Source: Antedon mediterranea (Eukaryota > Echinodermata > Crinoidea > Comatulida > Antedonidae). Taken from it: 64,000 nucleotides of DNA. The notes beneath the pieces were generated by a model. The model was not told the origin of the DNA. It saw only the letters and a list, made by a program, of their open reading frames with translations, and ran no database searches. The translations under genes were made by a program, and so were the position numbers. Positions 55,470 through 64,000 of the stretch are shown piece after piece. How positions within the stretch are numbered: position 1 is the first letter of the stretch; every line of letters begins with the position of its first letter. Location of the stretch: the NCBI RefSeq assembly GCF_964355755.1, contig NC_092671.1, forward strand, positions 24,075,070-24,139,069, in the 5' to 3' direction.

Positions 55470-56790
55470 GTTTTTCGGGAGTCGAGCATGACTTGTTTGT
55501 CAGAAACATGGCTGATGGATAATGATTCAGTTGATCTTGACGAATACACATTGATTAGAATGGATAAAATGAAAATTCAGGTAAAAACAAAGGAGATGGT
55601 GTGTGTGCTTATGTAAGTGAAAAATATTGCAAACCATCGCATATTACTGTAAGGAGTGAAGTATGTAATAAGGACATTGAATTGCTTGCGATTGATATGC
55701 GCCCATATTACCTCCCAAGGGAGATACATTAAGTGAAGGTATTTGTGGTTTATATCCCACTATCAGCAGACATTAATATAGCAGCAAGCACAGTACTGTA
55801 TGATCTCATTTCTGAAGGGGATTTCAAACAAACAACATTTCTGAATGCAAAAAGGAATATAAAAATAAAATTAAAAGGTCCTTCCGAAATCGTGACTCAT
55901 CTAAGGTTTGGCAAGGTATGCAGAATATTACTGGTTATAAACCGAAGGCAAAGGGTGTTGTTGTTGACAATGAAAAGAAATATGCAAATTATTTAAATGC
56001 CTTCTGCAACAGATTTGATAAAGTTGAGGGAAACAACAAAACACGTTGGTGAACTACCAGTACACCCAGACAATTTTCAAATCACTGTGGAAAAAGTGAA
56101 CTTATTATTTAAAAACTTAACTTAAAAACTTAATATTAGTTTAAGACTCTTAAAATGTGTGCATATCAGTTGGCCATTCCTCTTTGTAAACTTTTTCAAT
56201 CCTCTGTAAATGACTCAATAGTTCCAATGTTGTGGAAAAAATCAATAATCATGCCCATTCCCCAAAAACCAAATCCCAAGGAAATTAATGACCTGTGGTC
56301 CTTACATGTGTACCAATTAAATTGTTAAAAGTAGGCTAGTTGCCTCAGTGGAGAATCTGCTAGATATAAATCAATTTGCATATTGTCCAAACAGGTGTGT
56401 TGAGGATGCAGTGCTTCTGCTCCTTAATAATGTTTCTGAAAAGGTTGCTTTTCGAGAATTTTTGTTGTTGATTTATCAAGTGTATTTAATAATATTTAAC
56501 CACATGTTCTGACTAACAAGCTTATCAATTATTATAATCACTGATTATAAAATGGTTACTTAATTGTTTAAAAGATAGATAAAGCACGTTAACTAAATTA
56601 CACGTTGTCCTCGTTTTTGAAAGTTAACACTGGTATTCCACAAGGTTGTGTGTTGTCACCTTTATTGTATACAATATACACTAATGATTGTAAGTCAAAT
56701 AATAAAAAAACTGATATTATTACGCAAATTAAACTCTTTTAAAATTGACCGTACTATTTTACAAATTTTTTATACTTCTATCTTAAAGAG
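55470..56790 (+). pseudogene. Non-LTR retrotransposon: endonuclease and RT remnants
   Basis: Frames carry APE-type endonuclease pieces (LSETWLMDNDSVDLDEYTLI, GDGVCAYVSEKYCKP, ELLAIDMRPYYLPR, VFVVYIPLSADINIAAST), then linker (KGVVVDNEKKYANYLNAF), and RT pieces (LAIPLCKLFQSSVNDSIVP, NQFAYCPNRCVEDAVLLLL, TGIPQGCVLSPLLYTIYTND). Order is correct for CR1/L2-type elements. Many frameshifts and stops, and no motif C FADD block is seen after the last piece. Confidence 0.87.
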
Positions 56791-56879
56791 TGTACTGTAC
56801 TATATATATACACTATATATAAACACATTAGGCAATGAACATTAATTCGAAACCGCCCGGTGATATACTGAAATTTAAT

Positions 56880-57008
56880 TAATTAATTTGAAACGATAAA
56901 GATGAGGAAATCTGTGAGAATGAGAAAAAGTCGCCCCAACCGAGACTCGAACTCGGACCGCCTGCTTGATATGCAGATGTCCTAACCATTAGACCACTGG
57001 GGCTTTCA
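56880..57008 (-). mobile_element. tRNA-derived SINE (family B), well-preserved head
   Basis: The minus strand 57003-56932 folds as a tRNA: acceptor GCCCCAG/TTGGGGC, A box TGGTCTAATGG, anticodon stem TCTGC/GCAGG with loop ATATCAA, T arm CCGAG-TTCGAGT-CTCGG. The nominal anticodon AUC is unusual in animals. A terminator-like T run follows, then CTCATTCTCACAGATTT, a tail shared with 13215-13330. I therefore call it a SINE head rather than a tRNA gene. Confidence 0.7.
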
Positions 57009-57750
57009 TGGTATTGTTCAAACTCGATTGGACAGTGACTCTCTAACATTTTCGGCGTGGTACGGCGGAACAGCACTAGTCCTCAGTTGTACGCACGCGC
57101 ACCAGAGATCAAATTGATACGCCCTCATCATTTTAATTTTAATTTCTTTTTAAACTTCTTTTTTAAAAAATAATATCAAATGCAAACATTCTGTTTGCTG
57201 CACTTCATCTGACGTTGAAAGAGAAAGGCATGCCAATTAACATTGGCATTGTGCACAGATGGCTTTATATTGTGTGGTACCCGCTTTGACAAAAACAACA
57301 CTGTTATACAAATAATTTTGAACTTTATACCATGACCCGTAGCATTTTCTTTTACGAAAAAAAGAAATTTAGGCAATGACAAAGCAGAAAGAAAATCAAA
57401 CATTAATAAAACTGTATTCAGAATTTAAAAAATCTATCCAACGATACAGTATTTGGTGAAATTGCATGTTGATCTTTTCCTTTATTGGTCACATGAATTG
57501 TTTTATTGCGCAATTACTATCTAACTATGAGTTTATTGATATGGGTGTAATGGAATAAAATGATCAGTATTACATTCCCTTTCCAATGATACCATGGATG
57601 ACCAACTTTAGTGTTGAAATACAAAATGGCGGCTGAAGGTGTGGTCGAAAAAATTGGCACCTAACTTTTTTGGATTCAGCATCTTTAGAAAAACAAAATG
57701 AAATCTATTTTGGCACAAATATCGAGCTGGAAAACATATTAACCCGTACT
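57009..57750. other. Intergenic stretch without recognised features
   Basis: No gene or repeat copy recognised; open frames are short and without motifs. Confidence 0.4.
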
Positions 57751-57752
57751 AA

Positions 57753-57830
57753 TCTAGAAAAGTCAGATATCTGACTTTTCTAGATCTAGAAAACTCCGAC
57801 ATATCCGAGATCTGAGTTTTCTAGACACCG
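57753..57830. repeat. Partial copy of the 53755-54251 TIR element
   Basis: TAGAAAAGTCAGATATCTGA and GAGATCTGAGTTTTCTAGAC match the right arm of the 497-bp element, ending TAGACACC. The left end is missing. Confidence 0.75.
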
Positions 57831-58021
57831 TTATCAGACATATGGTATGGATGTGCTGTCTAGTCAACCCGAAAACAAAAACACTCATTTGTAAAAAAAT
57901 ATTTTTGATTTTTAAGTGACTTGACTTGTATAAAATTGTCTTTCACTTCCTTTCATAGTTTATTTGGTAAGTGTTTAACTTCAGCCATCTGTACTAGTCA
58001 CCTCCACTACATATTGAGGTA

Positions 58022-58382
58022 CATTTATTCATATTTTTATTTTATTTATTTTTTATTTTATTCAATCGAAACCAACAGCGATAATTACCGCCACTAACAG
58101 CTTTGATACAAACAAAGCCAGGACTGTTTAAAGCACCATGATTGGTCCTAACATTGATCAAGGGCTTCTCTCGTCCAGTGCCCACCTTGACCAGAGGTCT
58201 GAGGCAGATACTAGATGCAGGGGCTGCCGTAAAAGTCAGCAGTGCTGATTTCAAATGCCTAACAGGACCCCAGCTCCGTATACAGCACCCGCTATTCCCA
58301 GATGGTCTCCCATCCAAGCTCTAACCAGGCCCAACGTTGCTTAACTTCAGTGATCTGACGAGAACCGGTGTTTCAACGTGAT
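58022..58382 (-). mobile_element. 5S rRNA-derived SINE (SINE3 type)
   Basis: Minus-strand positions 58380-58281 resemble 5S rRNA: TCGTCAGATCACTGAAG, TTAAGCAACGTTGGGCC (box A and intermediate element region), GGATGGGAGACC (box C, about 58304-58315) and GGGTGCTGTA at the end. A body of about 210 bp (for example CTGCCTCAGACCTCTGG) and a tail TGAATAAAATAAAAAATAAA follow. The tail resembles the LINE tail at 46295. Changes within the 5S part and the fused body make this a SINE, not a 5S gene. Confidence 0.88.
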
Positions 58383-58399
58383 AAAAACATACATACAGA

Positions 58400-59040
58400 A
58401 GGCAAACAGTGTACAATAAATTTGGAAAGCACAAACTAAAACAAGCTATAAACAAATGTTTAAAAGCGTTATAATAATAATGTAGGGATAGTAGTCTGTA
58501 ATTTCCAACAATTAGTCTTGCACAATACAAGGGAGCATCCAACAAATTCTTACAAATGTGGTTGCCATAAGGGGAAGCATATTACGAAACAGTTTAGAAA
58601 GTAGGCCATTACCAAACTTCATACAAAGACTCACGTACCCTTTCAATTCCAACACATTGAATATTGGTTAACGAGCTATGCCACAACAGACATGCATGAT
58701 GTGAACGGTCATTTGGCATCAACAGTGGATGATTGCTGCCACAATCTGCCATTGGTCTGGTCTAAACATTTGCAGCTAGGGCTTTCCACAACCTTTTGGA
58801 TCAAGTCAGTCAGGTTTCATGCTCAATCTCCTGGACTGATCCATGTGTACAAACGTCTTGCGTGATGTGGAAAGATCATGTTTCCAATATTGACTGTGAA
58901 TGATGTCTTCCATATTCTGTAGTTGCTTTAAGGCATTAACAATTTCTTCTCCAACTGGTGGCTCTCTTGAGCATGTTGTTGTTTATTTGATATAGGATTT
59001 TGTTCCATCTATTTGTACAGTGTTTCACAGTACTTCACAT
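58400..59040. other. Unassigned stretch with one coding-looking segment
   Basis: On the minus strand, about 58983-58800 reads without stop through EEIVNALKQLQNMEDIIHS and TFVHMDQSRRLSMKPD, then a stop. I do not recognise the protein. It might be an exon or a dead transposon fragment. The remainder is featureless. Confidence 0.25.
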
Positions 59041-59045
59041 GCATA

Positions 59046-59370
59046 TTTTTTGGTTATCCGCACTTTGCGGATCTTTTTTGCTTTTGTTTTTCTATCTTAC
59101 GTTTTTTTGTCCGCAGCGTAACAACTTTAATACTTGTCAACATAAGATTATATAACTTTGTCAGAGACTTGCACGTTAGAGTCACGTCACGTAAGTTACG
59201 CGCGATTTTATGACTTACGGGAATTTAACATAGGTTGATAACCATATACCAATTTAAATTGAAACTTAGCAAAGTGTAAATTTATTTCATGCGCTAACTA
59301 TCTGTGGAAGAAAAATGGCATGTTTACAGAAAGTTACACGCGCACACACGTTTTAAGCATTGTAGTGAAT
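59046..59370 (+). mobile_element. Helitron family A, 5' fragment
   Basis: GGTTATCCGCACTTTGCGGA at the start, then TATAACTTTGTCA, TTACGCGCGATTTTATGA and TGGCATGTTTACAGAAAG match the first 320 bp of 18595-20339. The remainder is lost. Confidence 0.75.
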
Positions 59371-60067
59371 TTATAGTGTTGATTCCGATCATAACGTGTT
59401 CTCTTGCATATTTAATCCACGCGACGTACACCGACTGCCAAATGATTCCACATACAAAAAGTATATTCAACTAAAACTTTCATTTCTTGTAACTCAGTGT
59501 TAATACAATACAACTTTCTACCAGTCTAGACCTTTCTTCTCTATACTCTATACGTCTTTCCACTATAATATTATTTGCTCTTCTGTTAATATCTATACAA
59601 TTTACTACTTATACTCGACATGCAAATTAGTATGGGCGGCCATTAGGGCCAAAATAGACAAACTTTGCCGTACGAACAATTCCGCTCCCGTAAGGCAAAC
59701 TAATGGCGTTAAAGACATAATTCCTCGAGTGACAAACAAATATTGCCGTACGGACACACACACACACATTGCCATATGAACAAATTGCCGTATGGTTAAA
59801 TTGGCGTAAGGACAAAAATTGGCGTAAGGACAGAAATTGGCGTAAGGACAAAAATTGCCGTAAGGACAAAAATTGGCGTAAGGACAAAAATTGGCGTACA
59901 GTCTAACTAAATATAAACGTTGAGGGTAGCATAGTATTTTAAAACCACGTGACTGAAACCACTCTGTGTCCAGTCCTGCTGGGGATTAAAAACATAATCG
60001 ATCATTGAAGGCCTGTGTCAAGCTATGTCTTACTTATGGTTTTTATGGTATTAGAAAATAAATATTT

Positions 60068-60790
60068 GTGAGAAAACGGCGGATTGCTCCTCGGAGTCAC
60101 TTTGATGGGATTATACTAGGGTACCTCTTTAGTCGTCCAGTATAGGCTAAGTTAGAGTAGGACCGCTGGTCCCATTTTTACTCGGAATTTATCTTTTAAA
60201 TCTGAGTGTAATAACTCAATTACGTTTTTTTATATATAGTGAAATTTGATACTGTATTTGTGAGAAAACGGCGGATTGCTCCTGGGAGTTACTTGGTGCA
60301 TGAATTAAAGAAAAGAATAATATTCCTTAATCCATGCTTGGTGGGATTATACTAGGGTACCTCCTTAGTCCAGTATAAGTTAGAGTGGAACTGCTGGTCC
60401 CGTTTACTCAGCATTTATCTTTTAAATCTGAGTCATGTAACTCAATTACGATTTTTTATATATAGTGGAATTTTATACTGTATTTGTGACAAAACGGCGG
60501 ATTGTTCCTGGGAGTCACTTGGTGGGATTATACTAGGGTACCTCCTTAGTCGTCCAGTAAAAGTTAGAGTATGACCACTGGTCCCGTTTACTCAGCCCTC
60601 ATCTTTTAAATCTGAGTGTAACTCAATTACGATTTATTAATATTATAGTGAAATTCGATACTGTATTTGTGAGAAAACGGCGGATTGCTCCTGGTAGTCA
60701 CTTAGTGGGATTATACTGGGGTACCTCCTTAGTCGTCCAGATGTTAGAGTAGGACCACTAGTCCCGTTTACTCAGCATTTATCTTTTAGA
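60068..60790. repeat. Tandem units of about 183-226 bp inside the foldback element
   Basis: AAAACGGCGGATTG recurs at about 60072, 60264, 60490 and 60673, each followed by GGGATTATACTAGGGTACCT, CTTAGTCGTCCAG and TTTATCTTTTAAATCTGAGT-like blocks. Unit 2 has an extra 40 bp (GTGCATGAATTAAAGAAAAG). Confidence 0.9.
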
Positions 60791-60806
60791 TGAATATGAC
60801 TTGGAC

Positions 60807-61320
60807 AAGTATACCAACATGACTATAGTTGAGAACAGTGTTAAACGGTATCGTACATTAATGTTATTTGTTGTATTTTATTAAGTTTATCCTATTCTTT
60901 ATCACTGTGCTCAAGTATACCAAAATGACTATAGTTGAGAACAGTTTTAAACGGGATCGTACATTAATGTTATTTGTTGTATATTGTTAAGTTTATCCTA
61001 TTCTTTATCAATGTTCTCAAGTATACCAAAATGACTATAGTTGAGAACAGTGTTAAACGGGATCGTACATTAATGTTATTTGTTGTATATTGTTAAGTTT
61101 ATCCTATTCTTTATCAATGTTCTCAAGTATACCAAAATGACTACAGTTGAGAACAGTGTTAAACGGGATCGTACATTAATGTTATTTGTTGTATATTGTT
61201 AAGTTTATCCTATTCTTTATCAATGTTCTCAAGTATACCAAAATGACTACAGTTGAGAACAGTGTTAAACTACATCGTACATTAATGTTATTTGTTATAT
61301 TGTTAAGTGTATTCTTTATT
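60807..61320. repeat. 106-bp tandem repeat inside the foldback element
   Basis: AAGTATACCAA starts at 60807, 60913, 61019, 61125 and 61231, an exact 106-bp period. Units contain ATGACTATAGTTGAGAACAG and CATTAATGTTATTTGTTGTA. Middle units are almost identical, indicating recent expansion. Confidence 0.95.
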
Positions 61321-62204
61321 CTTAATAATTGTACTAAATTATTAAGAAAGAAACAGTAGTAAGCATAACATTTCCCCACTCCTACATTAGCATGGTAGGA
61401 CATTGTAATGGTCGCAGGTGGCTCAACTTTATTTATTACTGCAATAGGATGGACATGGTCCTACTACCACCTTACCATCCAATAGGATTCCAGTAAATTT
61501 CCTTTAGGGCCTACTACCATGTCAATCAGAATTCAGTAATTAAATGAATGAACCCCTCAAGTTAACAAGGAAATCAGCCTATCCGAATATACCAGTAGAC
61601 TTCGTCGTACAGTCGTACTGTGGTAATAGTTGAGAATTCTCAATAGTCAATTTGGTATATTTTATATACCTGGCAGGACTGGACACAGAGTGGTTTCAGT
61701 CACGTGGCTTTAAAATACCATGTGCCCTCAACGTTTAGATTTAGTTAGACTGTACGCCAATTTGTCCTTACGCCAATTTTTGTCCTTTCGGCAATTTTGT
61801 CCTTTCGGCAATTGTTGTCTTTACGGCAATTTTTGTCCTTACGCCAATTTGTGTCCTTACGCCAATTTTTGTCCTTACGCCAATTTAACCATACGGCAAT
61901 TTGTTCATATGGCAATGTGTTTGTGTGTCCGTACGGCAATATTTGTTTGTCACTCGAGGAATTATGTCTTTAACGCCATTAGTTTGCCTTACGGGAGCGG
62001 AATTGTTCGTTCGGCAACGTTTGTTTATTTTGGCCCTAATGGCCGCCCATAAATTAGGGGCTTCAGAGGAGGATAAAATGTTCCCTCCAAAGTTTCCCAC
62101 CAAAATTATACCATTATGATTGGCTTATAAATTTAGCAGACCTAGTCTAAAACATCCTTTATCTAACCAAAGGAAATCAGAAACATAACATTATGACCAG
62201 CATG

Positions 62205-63042
62205 TACAAATTTCCAGGTGCGTGCAATTTTTACGTGCGCTAAAAACATCCTTTTTTTGTTTTTGAAAATGATGTTTTTCCAGCTTTTTCTAGTAATTTC
62301 ACCAACTTTTAAACAATTTCGACTTATGACGTCATCGTATGGCCACTCGAATATAAACTTATCCGTATTTCAGTTTCCCTCATATTTTGATGCTGTCTAG
62401 GTCAATCAATTATCTTTTGCATGATTTACCATTTAAAAAATGTTTAATGACGTCATCATGATAAAAAGCGTGAAACACTTGGGTCACTTTTTTCATCATT
62501 ACAGTAAATTTCAATATGTTATAGCTCCTCAGAATGAAAGGTGATACTGATTAAAACATTTTCTGGAAGCTTTTGAATTGTAGATACGAATTTATGTACA
62601 AATTTTGCACATCGGATGTTGTGACGTCATCATATGGCCAGTTGAATTATAAAAGTTGAATTTCCATATTTTGCGTCACAGTTCATGACATTTAAAAGAG
62701 TGCGCATCCAAATTCTACGTATCCAAATTTCTTCAACACGTTAATATGTTCCGAAATTGCTATCTACGCGTTTCATTATGATGACGTCATCATGTTAAAA
62801 ATTGAAATAAAAGGCGGGTTCCGGTATTTCCACCTATTCTGCACTGTATGTAGTATTTATACAGTATATAGTGTATACTGTATATACTTAGACACAAAAT
62901 AGAGGGTAAAAAAACATTTGATTTTCTTCAGGTCACAATGGCATAATTGTTTTTCTGTGCGCAATATTCTACTGTATGACAGGCACATGGCGTTTGCACG
63001 GCGGATAACCTTACTCGTCCATAGTGACGAGTTCAAATCTAG
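62205..63042 (+). mobile_element. Helitron family A, 3' part with intact terminus
   Basis: TTTTTCCAGCTTTTTCTAGT, repeated TGACGTCATC blocks and CATATGGCCAGTTGAAT match other copies. It ends GGCGGATAACC, the ACTCGTC/GACGAGT hairpin and CTAG (63039-63042) followed by T. The 5' end is missing. It is joined to Penelope-derived or flanking sequence at 63043. Confidence 0.75.
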
Positions 63043-63179
63043 TTGATTTTTCATTTCGTTTTCCCAGCTAACTATTGTGCTATTTTTTCGGTTATATAAA
63101 TCATGAATAATACCACCAAACACTTGCGAGTTAGGATGACTATAACGAGGCATTTAATAAAAAGGCAAATTGCCTTAAA

Positions 63180-63325
63180 ATGTAAATGTGACGTGTTTCG
63201 AGAAACTATTCTCATCATCAGAACAGTAAACAACGCCTAGAGTACTTATATACCAATAGGACATATTGTATGTAAATAAGTAAGTAATTAGCATAATAAA
63301 ACAAGGAATGTAGGCAACAACCAAT
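63180..63325 (-). mobile_element. Penelope-like element terminal region with hammerhead-like motif
   Basis: On the minus strand (about 63226-63192) CTGATGA, a GAGAA/TTCTC stem and GAAAC follow one another, the core of a hammerhead ribozyme, with one extra U before stem II. Penelope-like elements carry such motifs in their terminal repeats. It lies directly after the PLE-type coding fragment. A matching NUH cleavage strand and stem I were not convincingly found. Confidence 0.45.
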
Positions 63326-63510
63326 CATATGGCAAGTGTGACGCCTAAGTTATAGATTTGTTTGTTCAAGGAAGGTTTACTCCACGAGATGTGGAGGGCT
63401 TCCTTGACCTTAAGCTTGAAAGCGGAATCTGCAGAATCCAGAACGGTGAAGCAACCCGCATTAGCGAGGGCCTTACACCGTTCTGAATCCTGCATGTAAT
63501 TGGACCTGGG
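63325..63510 (-). pseudogene. Penelope-like element, C-terminal GIY-YIG domain fragment
   Basis: The minus strand reads DSERCKALANAGCFTVLDSA, then FKLKVKEALHISWSKPSLNK and YNLGVTLAI before a stop at 63325. The pattern KEAxHIxWxKPSLNKQ is the conserved end of the GIY-YIG endonuclease domain of Penelope-like retroelements. Upstream sequence in this frame is disrupted and the GIY motif is not visible within the window. About 60 residues are preserved. Confidence 0.75.
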
Positions 63511-64000
63511 GAGCCGGGACGCCCTCTATACCAATGAGTATAACCAAGGAACACAAACACTTGAGTACGGGTACTTCTTTGTCTTTATTCCAAAGCGGTA
63601 AAACTGCAAACAAACATAATCGATACATAGTCTAGTCACAAACATCATGAATAAAATGATTAATGGATTTATATAGTAAATATGTCAGAATGGTGAAATA
63701 TTACATTCTCTACAAACAGAGATTATCAACTGTTTGCAAACTTCAATTTCTTACAATAAAGTTTAGCGTTACGCATAACACACTTCAGTTACATCAAAAC
63801 CTATGAACCATCGAATGTAAACATAATAACTGATTATTACAAATAAACTAACAGAGTGTGACTCAACATAATACGGATTCAATCTGAGGAAGCTTCGGGA
63901 AGCAAATCACTTGGATAACTTTAAAATGTCTAAAAAGAAACATATTATCACTAAATAATAACGTTGGTAAACACCGCTTTCAATCTCTAAACTAACTCAT
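63511..64000. other. Window end, no recognised feature
   Basis: AT-rich sequence. It may contain more of the decayed Penelope-like element, but I could read no conserved block. Confidence 0.35.

Larger units (their letters stand above)
59632..62050. mobile_element. 2.4-kb foldback element with two internal satellites
   Basis: ATGGGCGGCCATTAGGGCC and its complement form the ends. AAATTAG flanks both sides (59624-59630, 62051-62057; the eighth base differs). The arms (about 360-385 bp) contain an 18-bp unit GGCGTAAGGACAAAAATT repeated about five times at left and varied at right, plus CACGTGACTGAAACCACTC. Inside are four units of about 183-226 bp and five units of 106 bp. It encodes nothing recognisable; apparent 'LRQF' peptides are translations of the 18-bp repeat. 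An 8-bp-like duplication suggests a hAT-type mobiliser. Confidence 0.9.

Noticed and set aside
56932-57003. Functional tRNA gene on the minus strand
   Set aside because: The fold is good, but the tail is shared with another copy at 13215-13330 and the AUC anticodon is atypical, so a SINE head is the better reading.
58281-58380. 5S rRNA gene
   Set aside because: Many substitutions from 5S and direct fusion to a SINE body and A-rich tail; single copy, not an array.
59627-62119. Repetitive 'LRQFLSLRQF' proteins on both strands
   Set aside because: They are translations of the 18-bp repeat in the foldback arms; all strands are open by chance.

Overview
This is eukaryotic, AT-rich, intron-bearing animal DNA with very dense repeats. 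The gene content, together with DIRS, Penelope, Helitron, 5S-derived SINE and L2/CR1-like elements and many 'aggcctaggcc' tracts, suggests a marine invertebrate, most plausibly a deuterostome such as an echinoderm. That assignment is an inference, not a demonstrated fact.

Two host genes can be supported. (1) A complete MYLIP/IDOL-type E3 ubiquitin ligase (FERM domain plus C-terminal C3HC4 RING) lies on the minus strand from 44338 down to 8764. I resolved it into eight exons that join in frame across consensus splice sites to give 497 residues; it fills more than half of the window. (2) A mitochondrial inner-membrane protease subunit 1 (IMMP1L-type) gene lies on the plus strand at 52867-53322, with its coding region in one exon. 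The interval between the two gene starts holds a CpG-dense stretch near 44.7 kb that may serve as a promoter.

Nearly everything else is mobile or repetitive DNA, much of it inside MYLIP introns. Downstream of MYLIP (1-8.7 kb): a 2.4-kb palindrome, a small MITE and a 1.4-kb TTAA-flanked element. Intron 5 (10.0-13.8 kb): Helitron-like copies, a TTAA MITE nested in one of them, and a tRNA-derived SINE. Intron 4 (14.0-23.0 kb): a 67-bp satellite rich in CRE-like motifs, a broken FLYWCH/MULE transposase gene split by a 56-bp minisatellite, a Helitron containing a LINE tail, and another LINE. Intron 3 (23.2-34.7 kb): a three-level Helitron nest, a hAT-type TTF zinc-finger exon between inverted Helitrons, a LINE RT, and a 1.6-kb repeat. 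Intron 1 (36.4-44.2 kb): a TTAA MITE next to the exon-2 acceptor, a decayed DIRS element, a LINE-tailed SINE, and two adjacent TIR elements sharing three copies of one 9-bp target sequence.

Right of MYLIP (45-64 kb): LINE fragments, a third Helitron-type 3' end, tRNA- and 5S-derived SINEs, a 497-bp TIR element with a perfect 9-bp target duplication, a 2.4-kb foldback element containing two satellites, and a Penelope-like element with a hammerhead-like motif. No tRNA or rRNA gene that I regard as functional, no CRISPR array and no viral gene were found. The most unusual material is structural: precise nested insertions and shared target duplications rather than a new protein system.
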